A stretch of DNA of 10,684 nucleotides, taken from positions 1 to 10,684 of the forward strand of contig JAQUYZ010000023.1 of assembly GCA_028691625.1 (NCBI GenBank), written 5' to 3'. The position numbers and the translations under genes are program-made. This DNA is from Eubacteriales bacterium. GTDB lineage: Bacteria > Bacillota > Clostridia > Peptostreptococcales > Anaerovoracaceae. Positions 1 through 6,713 of this stretch are shown piece after piece; within the stretch, counting starts at the first letter, position 1; each line of letters begins with the position of its first letter. The notes beneath the pieces are model-generated. The model was not told the origin of the DNA and did no database searches. It worked only from the letters and a program-made list of their open reading frames with translations.

Positions 1-548
1 TTTAAGCCAACAGGTCCGATACCGATCACGCAAACAGTATCTCCCAGCTTGGCATCTGCAAGCTCAGCGGCGTGGAAGCCTGTTGTCGTCATATCGGTAA
101 GCATGACAGCGGATACAGGGTCGATTCCTTCGGGAAGAAGTGCCAGGTTCGCATCCGCTTCATTTACATGGAACAGCTCGGCAAATACTCCGTCCTTGAA
201 ATTTGAGAATTTCCATCCTCCGAGTGCAGCTCCCGAGTGCATGGGATACCCCCTCTGCGCATTGATAGAGCCCCAGTCGGGTGTGATTGCAGGAACAATA
301 ACAGTATCCCCTTTTTTGAAGTCTTTTACCAGATCTCCGACTTCCATTACTTCACCGATGGTCTCATGCCCTAAAAACATGTCGGTGCGTTCACCGATGG
401 CGCCTTCCCAAACCGTGTGAATATCCGACGTGCATGGTGCAATAACGAGAGGTCTCACCAAAGCGTCCAATGGTCCGCATTTGGGCGCTTCCTTTTCAAT
501 CCAGCCGATTTTTCCGATTCCCAGCATTGCTAATCCTTTGATTTTCAT
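1..548 (-). CDS. adh: Zinc-dependent alcohol dehydrogenase, primary-secondary ADH type (N-terminal part; runs off the window)
   Basis: Partial gene: 182 codons from the start, continuing past position 1. It is a medium-chain zinc alcohol dehydrogenase, expected to interconvert aldehydes or ketones and alcohols with NAD(P)H in the cytoplasm. The protein opens MKIKGLAMLGIGKIGWIEKE and closely resembles the Clostridium beijerinckii / Thermoanaerobacter brockii primary-secondary ADH as I recall it. Visible catalytic zinc ligands are Cys39 (in APCTSDIHT), His61-Glu62 (GHETIGE) and Asp152 (TDMTTTGFH). The four-cysteine structural-zinc lobe of horse-liver-type ADHs is absent, as in that subfamily. 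The start of the Rossmann nucleotide motif (GIGPVG) is at residues 176-181. The residues that decide NADP versus NAD lie outside the window, so cofactor choice cannot be read. The start is set by GGAGGG at 553-558, four bases before ATG. The gene is preceded by a sigma-54 promoter and an activator gene, suggesting induction by substrate or metabolic state. Confidence 0.93.
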   Translation of the reverse strand, partial: MKIKGLAMLGIGKIGWIEKEAPKCGPLDALVRPLVIAPCTSDIHTVWEGAIGERTDMFLGHETIGEVMEVGDLVKDFKKGDTVIVPAITPDWGSINAQRGYPMHSGAALGGWKFSNFKDGVFAELFHVNEADANLALLPEGIDPVSAVMLTDMTTTGFHAAELADAKLGDTVCVIGIGPVGL

Positions 549-589
549 AATACCCTCCATTTTATATAAGATTAATTTCTATTATATAA

Positions 590-605
590 AGCAATTATTG
601 TGCCA
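590..605 (-). promoter_or_regulatory. Sigma-54 (-24/-12) promoter of the alcohol dehydrogenase gene
   Basis: Read on the minus strand this is TGGCAC-AATAA-TTGCT, a full match to the sigma-54 consensus TGGCAC-N5-TTGC(A/T), with the invariant GG (603-604) and GC (591-592) separated by ten bases. Transcription should start near 579, leaving a leader of about 30 nt before the ADH start at 548. The gene immediately upstream encodes a sigma-54 activator with an intact GAFTGA loop, which makes a chance match unlikely. Confidence 0.92.
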
Positions 606-639
606 GATATTTCCTGTGTCTGGATGCGTTGCAATCGCA

Positions 640-655
640 CGATCTTAGGAGATCG
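640..655. repeat. Short inverted repeat between the sigma-54 promoter and its enhancer sites
   Basis: CGATCT-TAGG-AGATCG is a six-base perfect inverted repeat with a four-base centre. Just promoter-proximal to it, 626-631 (GCGTTG on the plus strand, CAACGC on the minus) resembles one half of the enhancer dyads upstream. It may bind an accessory protein or be a degenerate third activator site. No function can be assigned with confidence. Confidence 0.35.
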
Positions 656-669
656 GGTATCCAAGGCAC

Positions 670-700
670 AAAATAGTGTTGCAATTCTCAACACTATTTT
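670..700. promoter_or_regulatory. Enhancer (UAS) site 1 for the sigma-54 activator: perfect 12-bp inverted repeat
   Basis: AAAATAGTGTTG (670-681) and CAACACTATTTT (689-700) form a perfect 12-bp inverted repeat around a 7-base centre. The core GTGTTG-N7-CAACAC is centred at 685, about 106 bp upstream of the inferred start of the ADH transcript, a normal place for an enhancer-binding-protein site. The dyad resembles the TGT-N10-ACA style of Fis-type activators. It could alternatively act as a weak terminator stem for the activator gene, since the minus-strand arm ends in TATTTT. The second copy of the core nearby favours the binding-site reading. Confidence 0.7.
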
Positions 701-707
701 TACGGTT

Positions 708-726
708 GTGTGGATTTTTGCAACAC
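708..726. promoter_or_regulatory. Enhancer (UAS) site 2 for the sigma-54 activator
   Basis: GTGTGG-ATTTTTG-CAACAC differs from the core of site 1 (GTGTTG-N7-CAACAC) by one base in the two half-sites and has the same 7-base centre. The centres (685 and 717) are 32 bp apart, close to three helical turns, so two activator dimers would sit on the same DNA face. It lies just past the activator's stop codon at 754-756. Function is inferred from pattern and position. Confidence 0.62.
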
Positions 727-753
727 TCTCGGAGCATCTGTTGGATTTTCATA

Positions 754-2649
754 CTATTTTTTATATTTATTAATTTTGGAATGCAGCGTACTTCGATTCA
801 CGCCCAGTATTTGCGCAGCTTTCGTAATGTTTCCCTTGCAGTGATCAAGGCAGTTCAGAATGACCTTTTTCTCCCATTCCTCCAGGGAACACAGCTCACA
901 TTCGGGTCCGCCCAGGACGGAAGCATGTTGTCTGTGCCCTATATGATCCGTTTCAAAACTGAAGGAAGTATTTCCGTCCATATTTACAATGTTTTCGATA
1001 CAGTTTTCCATTTCACGCACGTTTCCGGGCCAGGTATAGCCAACCAGCTGCTCATACAGATCGTGCTTCACCTTCGGGATCGGCTTTCCCAACTTGACCG
1101 CTTTTGCCTTTAAGAAATGTCTGATCAGCAATTCGATGTCTCCTTCTCTTTCTCTCAGCGGCGGCACGTGCAAGGGAATTACGCTTAATCTGTAGTATAA
1201 ATCTTCACGGAAGGTGCCCCTGTCGATTTCCTTTTTCAGGTCTTTATTCGTTGCAGCGATAATTCTGACGTCTGTAATCGTACATTTGTTTCCCCCCAAC
1301 CTGTTCACACAGCCTTCCTGCAGCACGCGCAAAAGGCTTACCTGCATGTCCAGGGGCATTTCGGCGATTTCATCCAAAAACAAGGTGCCTTCATTGGCCA
1401 ACTCAAACTTTCCAGGATGCCCCCCCCTCTTTGCTCCGGTAAAAGCGCCCTCTTCATAACCGAAAAGTTCACTTTCTATAAGACTTTTCGGTATCGCTCC
1501 GCAATTGATTGCCACGAAGCTGTTATGCCGTCGGTCGCTGTTGTTGTGAATGGCCTGAGCAATCAGTTCTTTTCCCGTTCCGCTTTCTCCCTGAATGAGT
1601 ACCGTAGAAGGGCTGTTGGATATGCGCTTCGCCTGTTCCTTTAATTTTAAGATGCCCTTGCTTTCGCCCAATACATCCTCAAAGGTATAGGAGGCAGACA
1701 TTCCGGTATATTTATTTACCAGATTATATACTTTTTGAATATCCTTAAAGATTGCCACCGTCCCGGTGATCTGGTCCGTTTTGGTTTTGATCGGATATAC
1801 GCTTAAATCAAACCGGTTCTTTTTCTCATTGCCAAAATAAATAATTTCTCTGTTCTCATAAGCGTTTCCGTTTCTCAGTTCTTCCAATATGAATTCCCAT
1901 TTGTCCAGAATCCGGCTTGCCTTTTTATTTATAATTTTTTCTTCCTTGAGATCCAGCATTGTGCAGAGGGTATTGTTGATCACCTTGACAATTCCATTGA
2001 TGTCTGCCGCCAAATAACCCACCTTGCTTGAATCCATAACAGTATCCAGATATTCATAGGCTTCCCGCAAGTCCTTCTGCGTTTTTTCCACCTTCATCTG
2101 GTTTTCAATGGACCGTACCGCTGCAACCACAAGCCCCAAGGTGTGGGGATGTGCCAGCTGACACCGTCCCGTCAGGTTGAGGCATGCGATACAATTCCCT
2201 GCTTCGTTATGGATCACCGCGGCAGAGCAGGTCCAAATATGGAATGGCGTTATATAATGCTCTTCTCCCGAAATCTGAACCGAGCAGTTTTCGTAAAGCG
2301 CTGTCCCGATGGCATTCGTACCCGCACTCTTTTCACTCATGTCCGTACCGACAAAAATGCCTGTCTTTTTCTGATCCTCCAGGATACTCATATCCCCGAT
2401 AATGGTTAGAACGATTCCGTCCTTATCTGTGAGATAGATTGAAAATCCGGAACCTCTCAGCAGTTCATACAGAATCTCGATAAAGGGTCTTGCGATTATG
2501 ATTAATTCCGCATTCTTTTCCAGCAATCGTCTGAGCTCGTTCCCTCTGAGAATCCTTTCGGGAAAAGCCCTGCTCCGTTCTACCCCATGCTGCATACATC
2601 GTTTGTGTGATCGGTTGATGATTACGCTGTAGTTTTCCACTTCAGACAT
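754..2649 (-). CDS. Sigma-54-dependent transcriptional activator, AcoR-like (GAF-PAS-AAA+-Fis HTH)
   Basis: A 631-residue bacterial enhancer-binding protein that uses ATP hydrolysis to open sigma-54 RNA polymerase promoters. Domains in order: a GAF-like sensor at about 55-185 (with the SAGTNAIGTAL motif typical of AcoR relatives), a PAS domain at about 198-305, a sigma-54 AAA+ domain at about 325-555 and a Fis-type helix-turn-helix at about 605-630. Seen in the AAA+ part: Walker A GESGTGKE (354-361), the sigma-54 contact loop GAFTGA (401-406), Walker B GTLFLDEI (421-428) and WPGNVRE (540-546). All are intact. There is no receiver domain, so it should respond to a small ligand or redox state rather than a kinase. 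The GAF region has extra cysteines (C153, C156, C163), and C584/C587 lie in the linker before the HTH. AGGTGAG at 2655-2661 supports the start. The likely target is the ADH gene downstream; the true inducer is unknown. Confidence 0.95.
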   Translation of the reverse strand: MSEVENYSVIINRSHKRCMQHGVERSRAFPERILRGNELRRLLEKNAELIIIARPFIEILYELLRGSGFSIYLTDKDGIVLTIIGDMSILEDQKKTGIFVGTDMSEKSAGTNAIGTALYENCSVQISGEEHYITPFHIWTCSAAVIHNEAGNCIACLNLTGRCQLAHPHTLGLVVAAVRSIENQMKVEKTQKDLREAYEYLDTVMDSSKVGYLAADINGIVKVINNTLCTMLDLKEEKIINKKASRILDKWEFILEELRNGNAYENREIIYFGNEKKNRFDLSVYPIKTKTDQITGTVAIFKDIQKVYNLVNKYTGMSASYTFEDVLGESKGILKLKEQAKRISNSPSTVLIQGESGTGKELIAQAIHNNSDRRHNSFVAINCGAIPKSLIESELFGYEEGAFTGAKRGGHPGKFELANEGTLFLDEIAEMPLDMQVSLLRVLQEGCVNRLGGNKCTITDVRIIAATNKDLKKEIDRGTFREDLYYRLSVIPLHVPPLREREGDIELLIRHFLKAKAVKLGKPIPKVKHDLYEQLVGYTWPGNVREMENCIENIVNMDGNTSFSFETDHIGHRQHASVLGGPECELCSLEEWEKKVILNCLDHCKGNITKAAQILGVNRSTLHSKINKYKK

Positions 2650-2689
2650 TGGCTCTCACCTCTATGTATTTGATGTCCTATCTGCTTCT

Positions 2690-2718
2690 ATTAAATCATA
2701 TTTTTACCATACAAACAA
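2690..2718 (-). promoter_or_regulatory. Predicted sigma-A promoter of the activator gene
   Basis: On the minus strand: -35 TTGTTT (2713-2718), a 17-base spacer and -10 TTTAAT (2690-2695) preceded by TGA, an extended -10. The transcription start would be near 2683, about 34 nt before the ATG at 2649. The -35 box is poor (3 of 6) but the spacing and extended -10 are good. Confidence 0.55.
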
Positions 2719-2781
2719 TCATTAACAGAACCTTCAAAGTAAATTAATAAGGCACCGCACCACGGGTGTTCTCACGTAAGG

Positions 2782-2838
2782 TAAATAAAAAGAGCCGTGC
2801 GGTGTGTGTTCCCTTGAGAACACACACGGCAGGCTCTT
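2782..2838 (-). terminator. Rho-independent terminator of the ilv operon
   Basis: A long hairpin starts 17 nt after the stop codon of the last ilv gene. An outer stem of 7 bp (2790-2796 with 2832-2838), a middle section of 3 bp with one bulge and one mismatch, and an inner stem of 10 bp (2802-2811 with 2818-2827) close a 6-base loop. On the minus strand the stem runs into TTTTTATTT, the U-tract expected of an intrinsic terminator in this direction. The plus-strand side has no U-tract. Confidence 0.9.
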
Positions 2839-2855
2839 ACTATTTCATACCTTGA

Positions 2856-3341
2856 TTAAACGATCTCCGCGCCCTTTTGCAGCGCAATGGTTCCGGTCCT
2901 TGCCACTTCCACGATATTGTAATGAGACAGAAGTTCAACCAGAAGATCGATCTTTTCCGGCTTGTCGCTCATTTCCACCGTAAGTGTCGTGTGGGAGATA
3001 TCGACGATCTCTCCCTGCATGATTTTCACAATATCGATGATTTCACCCCGCTGTGCCACAGACATCTTAACCTTTACAAGCACAAGCTCCCGGCGTGTGA
3101 TCTCGTCCCGGTCCAATTTCCTTACTTTGATGACATCAATTTGCTTATTGAGCTGCTTGGTAACCTGCTCGGCAATATAATCGTCGCCGTCCACCAGCAG
3201 GGTGATTCTCGAAATGTTCTTATCCTCTGTGGTTCCCACTGCCAGGCTGTCTATATTAAAGCCTCTTCTGGCAAATAACCCCGATATTCTGGACAGGACA
3301 CCCGCCTTATTTTCTACTAACACTGAGATTGTATGTTTCAT
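2856..3341 (-). CDS. ilvN: Acetolactate synthase small (regulatory) subunit, canonical copy
   Basis: A 161-residue regulatory subunit of acetohydroxyacid synthase. It activates the IlvB catalytic subunit and normally carries feedback inhibition by branched-chain amino acids. An N-terminal ACT domain (about 3-75; SVLVENKAGVLSRISGLF) is followed by a C-terminal ALS small-subunit domain (about 80-158, ending in the family-typical EVARTG). Asn11, Gly14 and Asn29, the positions that in E. coli IlvH affect valine sensitivity, are all kept. An in-frame ATG at 3368 would add nine residues, but GGAGGG at 3346-3351, four bases before the ATG at 3341, and homology both favour 3341. This is the last gene before the terminator. 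A second, more divergent small-subunit gene lies 74 nt upstream. The likely role is valine-pathway control of the adjacent IlvB. Confidence 0.94.
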   Translation of the reverse strand: MKHTISVLVENKAGVLSRISGLFARRGFNIDSLAVGTTEDKNISRITLLVDGDDYIAEQVTKQLNKQIDVIKVRKLDRDEITRRELVLVKVKMSVAQRGEIIDIVKIMQGEIVDISHTTLTVEMSDKPEKIDLLVELLSHYNIVEVARTGTIALQKGAEIV

Positions 3342-3415
3342 ACTACCCTCCTTTGATAAGGTGCACACGCCTGGGCACCGAAATTTGAGCGCTGTTTACG
3401 TTCTCATCGGCGATA

Positions 3416-3886
3416 TTACCTCTTCATTGCAACTACGCCGGTTTTAACCAGCTCGATAATCCCGTAAGGTTTGAATATCTCAATCATCTCGCTGATTCTT
3501 TCCTCTGTTTCCAGCGCCTCAAGAATCAGATAGTCCTTGCTCATCTCAATGACTCTCGCGTTGCAGGCATTGGCTACTACAATGATACCGACGCGGTCGT
3601 TGACGTCCGCCTTGACCTTCATAAAAAGAAGAACCTTGCTGATCATGGCTTCCGGCTTGATGTCTTCGATGGCGATCACATCCTCCAGCTTTTCCATCTG
3701 GCTCATAACCTGCGCAATGACGATATCATCCCCCCGGACGACGATGGTCAGCCTGGAAAATCGTTCATCCTCAGTGGAACTTCCGATAAAGGAATCGATA
3801 TTGTATCCTCTTCTTCGAAAAAGACCCGAAACCCGGCTGGTCACGCCGGGTGAATTGTTAACCAGTGCAGATAAAACATGCTTCAT
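3416..3886 (-). CDS. ilvN: Second acetolactate synthase small subunit-like protein (divergent paralog)
   Basis: A 156-residue ACT-domain protein homologous to the next gene in the operon. By eye the N-terminal ACT half matches the other copy at about 53 percent of positions (39 of 73, residues 1-73), while the C-terminal half matches at only about 24 percent (20 of 83). The effector-pocket positions Asn11, Gly14 and Asn29 are retained. In the C-terminal domain the usual ARTG becomes VKTG. The start at 3886 is chosen because GGAGG at 3895-3899 lies eight bases upstream; an in-frame ATG at 3910 has no such site. It sits 39 nt after the ilvB stop, so it is the small subunit closest to the catalytic gene. 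It may form a mixed regulatory complex with the canonical copy or answer to a different amino acid. The family assignment is firm; the separate role is inference. Confidence 0.9.
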   Translation of the reverse strand: MKHVLSALVNNSPGVTSRVSGLFRRRGYNIDSFIGSSTEDERFSRLTIVVRGDDIVIAQVMSQMEKLEDVIAIEDIKPEAMISKVLLFMKVKADVNDRVGIIVVANACNARVIEMSKDYLILEALETEERISEMIEIFKPYGIIELVKTGVVAMKR

Positions 3887-3925
3887 ACTTTCATCCTCCA
3901 ATCCTATCAACGGAGCGGTGCCCCG

Positions 3926-5542
3926 TTATATTGACGATTCGTTCTCATCAACGACGCATTCCAGCAAGTAGGCGCACTTACAGCTGAGCATTTCGGCAAT
4001 GGCCCCGTCAGCGGAATCCATACTGTCTATCCTTTGACCGGGTATGCCATAGGCCCTGGCGATGGAAACGAGATCGGGGCTCCCGGTGAGATCTACAGCA
4101 CATTCATTATTTTTATAGGACTTTTTCTGAATCTCCTTCACAAGCCCCAGTTTGTTGTTTTTCATGACGACAATTTTAACGTCCACCCCGTGCTGACAGA
4201 TGGTGGCAAGCTCCATCATATGCATCTGAAAGGAGCCGTCTCCGCATACTGCGACTACAGTCTTTTCAGGGTCGGCAATTTTGGCTCCGATGGCTGCCGG
4301 AAGGGAATAGCCCATGGTCCCCATTCCTCCCGAGGTCAGGAATCTGCCTGTTCTCACTTCGCAGTTTGCAGCGGACCAAATCTGATTTTGACCCACATCG
4401 GCACAGTAAATATGATCATCCGGCAGGCTTTTGGAAAGTAGATTCACAAATGCCTTGGGGTTGATTCCCGATCTCCTGGGGGCATAATCCAACTCAAGCT
4501 TATCCTTTTTCGCCTTCAGTAAATCGGTCCAATCCTCGGATTTTCTGTCCGGCTCTGCTTCCATGATCTGAATCAGGATTTCCTTCGCATCGCCCACGAC
4601 CGGTATCAGCGTACTGAGATTCTTTCCGATCTCAGTCGGATCGATGTCAATATGAACAATTTTTGTATTCTTTCCCACATTCGCCGGCAATAAGACCGCT
4701 CGATCGGAGACCCTTGCTCCTACGATGATCAGCAGATCGGAATCGGTTATCGCCTGATTTGCGATGGACTTTCCATGCATGCCCAGCATTCCCATATTTA
4801 AAGAGTGCTGCGTCGGTACTGCGCCGATCCCCATCATTGTCGATACCACAGGAATATTCAGCATTTCGGCGAAGCGCTGCAATTCTCCTTGACCGTCTGC
4901 GGCGAAAATTCCCCCGCCCACGCAGATCACAGGACGCTCTGCATTGTTGATGGCCTTGCAGACTCGTTTGATCTGGCCTGTGTGTCCCTTGATGGTCGGC
5001 TTGTATCCACGGAGATTGACTTCCCCTGCAAAGGCAAAATCAAACCTCTGCTGCTGCACGTTGACGGGAATATCGATCAATACCGGTCCCGGCCTTCCTG
5101 TGGAAGCGATGTGAAACGCTTCCTTAATGATACGCGGAAGATCCTCCGCATTTTTTACGAGATAGCTGTATTTTGTAAACGGCTCCGCCGCGCCGGTGAT
5201 ATCAGCCTCCTGAAACACGTCTCTTCCGAGCAGCTCACTTGAAACCTGGCCGGTGATGGCAACAAGGGGAACACTGTCCATGTAAGCTGTTGCAAGGGCT
5301 GTGATCAGGTTTGTCGCGCCCGGACCGGAGGTCGTCATGCATACACCTGGCTTTTTTTTAATCCGGGCATACCCGCTGGCTTCGTGACCCGCATGCTGCT
5401 CATGCCGGACTAAAATGTGCCGGATATTTGATTTTGAAAGTTTATCATAAAGAGGCGCAATGGTTGCTCCGGGATATCCGAATATAATTTCTACCCCTTC
5501 ATTCTCCAAACATCTTACAATTGCTTCTGCTCCTGTAATCAT
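3926..5542 (-). CDS. ilvB: Acetolactate synthase (acetohydroxyacid synthase) large catalytic subunit, atypical active-site residue and short C-terminus
   Basis: A 538-residue thiamine-diphosphate enzyme that condenses two pyruvates to acetolactate (or pyruvate with 2-ketobutyrate), the first step of valine/isoleucine synthesis. The catalytic Glu48 (RHEQHAGHEA) is present, as is the ThDP/Mg motif with GDG at 434-436 and the Mg-ligand Asn at 462. The FAD/beta-domain signature GARVSDR is at 275-281. Two oddities stand out. Position 471 is Ile (VKEIQ), where most of the family has Trp in (M/L)VxxWQ, a residue that affects 2-ketobutyrate preference and herbicide binding. The protein also ends at VDENESSI, without the usual PMVPPG-type tail of about 20 residues. 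AGAGGAG at 5551-5557, eight bases before the ATG, supports the start. It is in an operon with ilvE and two small-subunit genes. Other ThDP enzymes such as catabolic AlsS are less likely given the paired small subunits. Confidence 0.94.
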   Translation of the reverse strand: MITGAEAIVRCLENEGVEIIFGYPGATIAPLYDKLSKSNIRHILVRHEQHAGHEASGYARIKKKPGVCMTTSGPGATNLITALATAYMDSVPLVAITGQVSSELLGRDVFQEADITGAAEPFTKYSYLVKNAEDLPRIIKEAFHIASTGRPGPVLIDIPVNVQQQRFDFAFAGEVNLRGYKPTIKGHTGQIKRVCKAINNAERPVICVGGGIFAADGQGELQRFAEMLNIPVVSTMMGIGAVPTQHSLNMGMLGMHGKSIANQAITDSDLLIIVGARVSDRAVLLPANVGKNTKIVHIDIDPTEIGKNLSTLIPVVGDAKEILIQIMEAEPDRKSEDWTDLLKAKKDKLELDYAPRRSGINPKAFVNLLSKSLPDDHIYCADVGQNQIWSAANCEVRTGRFLTSGGMGTMGYSLPAAIGAKIADPEKTVVAVCGDGSFQMHMMELATICQHGVDVKIVVMKNNKLGLVKEIQKKSYKNNECAVDLTGSPDLVSIARAYGIPGQRIDSMDSADGAIAEMLSCKCAYLLECVVDENESSI

Positions 5543-5590
5543 AGCTTTGTCTCCTCTATTCCACGACTGTGAAATCGATTCCTCTTTTTA

Positions 5591-6664
5591 TCATTGAGGC
5601 ACTTCAACAGTCCAACCAAATCTATCTTCCACTTTGCCAAGCTGGATCCCCGAAAGAACATCATAAAGCTTTTGAGAAAGGGTTCCGATCCGGTTCTCAT
5701 TGATTATGATCTTATGGTCCTTCCAGCAAAGCTCTCCCACCGGAGAGATAACTGCTGCTGTACCGGTTGCAAACACTTCTCTCAGACTGCCCGCTTCATT
5801 TGCCTTATAAATATCTTCTATCGTGATTTTACGTTCCGAGACCTTGACGTCCCAGTCCTTTAACAGGTGGAGTACGGAATCTCTGGTGATGCCCGGCAGT
5901 ATGGTCCCCTCCAAAGGTGCGGTGATCACTTCGTCCTCGATGACAAAGAAGGCATTGGAGGTGCCGATTTCTTCCACGTATTTTCTGTCCACTCCGTCCA
6001 GCCACAGTACCTGAGAATATCCCTTTTCGTGCGCCTTTTCCTGTGATTTCATGCTGGCAACGTAATTCCCTCCGATTTTGCTGTAGCCGGTTCCTCCCAG
6101 CGCAGCTCTGACATATTCGTCTTCCACAAAAATCTTTGTGGGCGCCAGACCTCCCTTGTAGTACGCTCCAACCGGACTGAGAATCACCATGAAAAGGTAT
6201 TCCTTCGCAGGGCGGACACCCAAAAACGGTTCTGATGCGATGATGAACGGTCTGATATACAAGGAAGTGCCCTCCTTGTCAGGCACCCAGTCGGCATCGA
6301 CCTGAACGACTGCTTTGACCGCTTCCACAAAAAGCTCCTCGTCCAGTGCAGGGATGCAAATCCTGTCGTTGGTTCTTGTCGTCCTTTTGGCATTCATATC
6401 CGGACGAAACAGCAGGGTCTTTCCTTCCTTTGTACGGTAAGCCTTCAGCCCCTCGAACATTTCCTGGGCATAGTGGAGCACCGCAGCCGCCGGATCCAGG
6501 AGGATCGGTGCGTAGGGTACGATTCTTCCGTCATGCCACCCCTTGCCCTCCGTATAATTCATGACAAACATGTGGTCTGTGAAAACCGTTCCGAATTCCA
6601 ATGTGTCAGAATTCGGTTTCTGCTTCGGATTCAATGTTTTTGTAATTGTAAACTCATATTTCAT
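5591..6664 (-). CDS. ilvE: Branched-chain amino acid aminotransferase (class IV, PLP)
   Basis: A 357-residue fold-type IV PLP aminotransferase of the longer BCAT group. It transfers amino groups between glutamate and the 2-keto acids of valine, leucine and isoleucine in the cytosol. Motifs visible: YAQEMFEGLKAYR near residue 66, the PLP lysine K196 in SKIGGNY, VLWLDG, the cofactor-phosphate motif EEIGTSNAFF (about 231-240) and FATGTAAVISPVG. The length is normal. An in-frame ATG at 6700 would add 12 residues (rich in Lys/Gly) and lie only 13 nt from the preceding stop codon. GGGTG just upstream of 6664 and the homologous N-terminus MKYEFTITKTL favour the shorter form. The gene is 49 nt after pncB and 48 nt before ilvB, so it is very likely cotranscribed. 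No frame disruption is seen. Confidence 0.95.
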   Translation of the reverse strand: MKYEFTITKTLNPKQKPNSDTLEFGTVFTDHMFVMNYTEGKGWHDGRIVPYAPILLDPAAAVLHYAQEMFEGLKAYRTKEGKTLLFRPDMNAKRTTRTNDRICIPALDEELFVEAVKAVVQVDADWVPDKEGTSLYIRPFIIASEPFLGVRPAKEYLFMVILSPVGAYYKGGLAPTKIFVEDEYVRAALGGTGYSKIGGNYVASMKSQEKAHEKGYSQVLWLDGVDRKYVEEIGTSNAFFVIEDEVITAPLEGTILPGITRDSVLHLLKDWDVKVSERKITIEDIYKANEAGSLREVFATGTAAVISPVGELCWKDHKIIINENRIGTLSQKLYDVLSGIQLGKVEDRFGWTVEVPQ

Positions 6665-6713
6665 TGCGATCACCCAACCTTTTTTTATATAACCGGTCAT
6701 ACATCCGGTCTGC

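Noticed and set aside
660..685. A plus-strand GGCAC ... TTGCAA that might be a second sigma-54 promoter
   Set aside because: The GG and GC are 14 bases apart instead of 10, and no plus-strand gene follows.
670..700. The 12-bp inverted repeat as purely a terminator of the activator gene
   Set aside because: It has no real U-tract beyond the stem (TTTTGTGCC), and a second copy of its core lies 32 bp away, which fits paired activator sites better; a minor terminator role is not excluded.
3342..3415. Small hairpin (GGTGC/GCACC) in the gap between the two small-subunit genes
   Set aside because: Only 5 bp of stem with a 10-base loop, no U-tract, and it does not cover the ribosome site; not enough to call a regulatory element.
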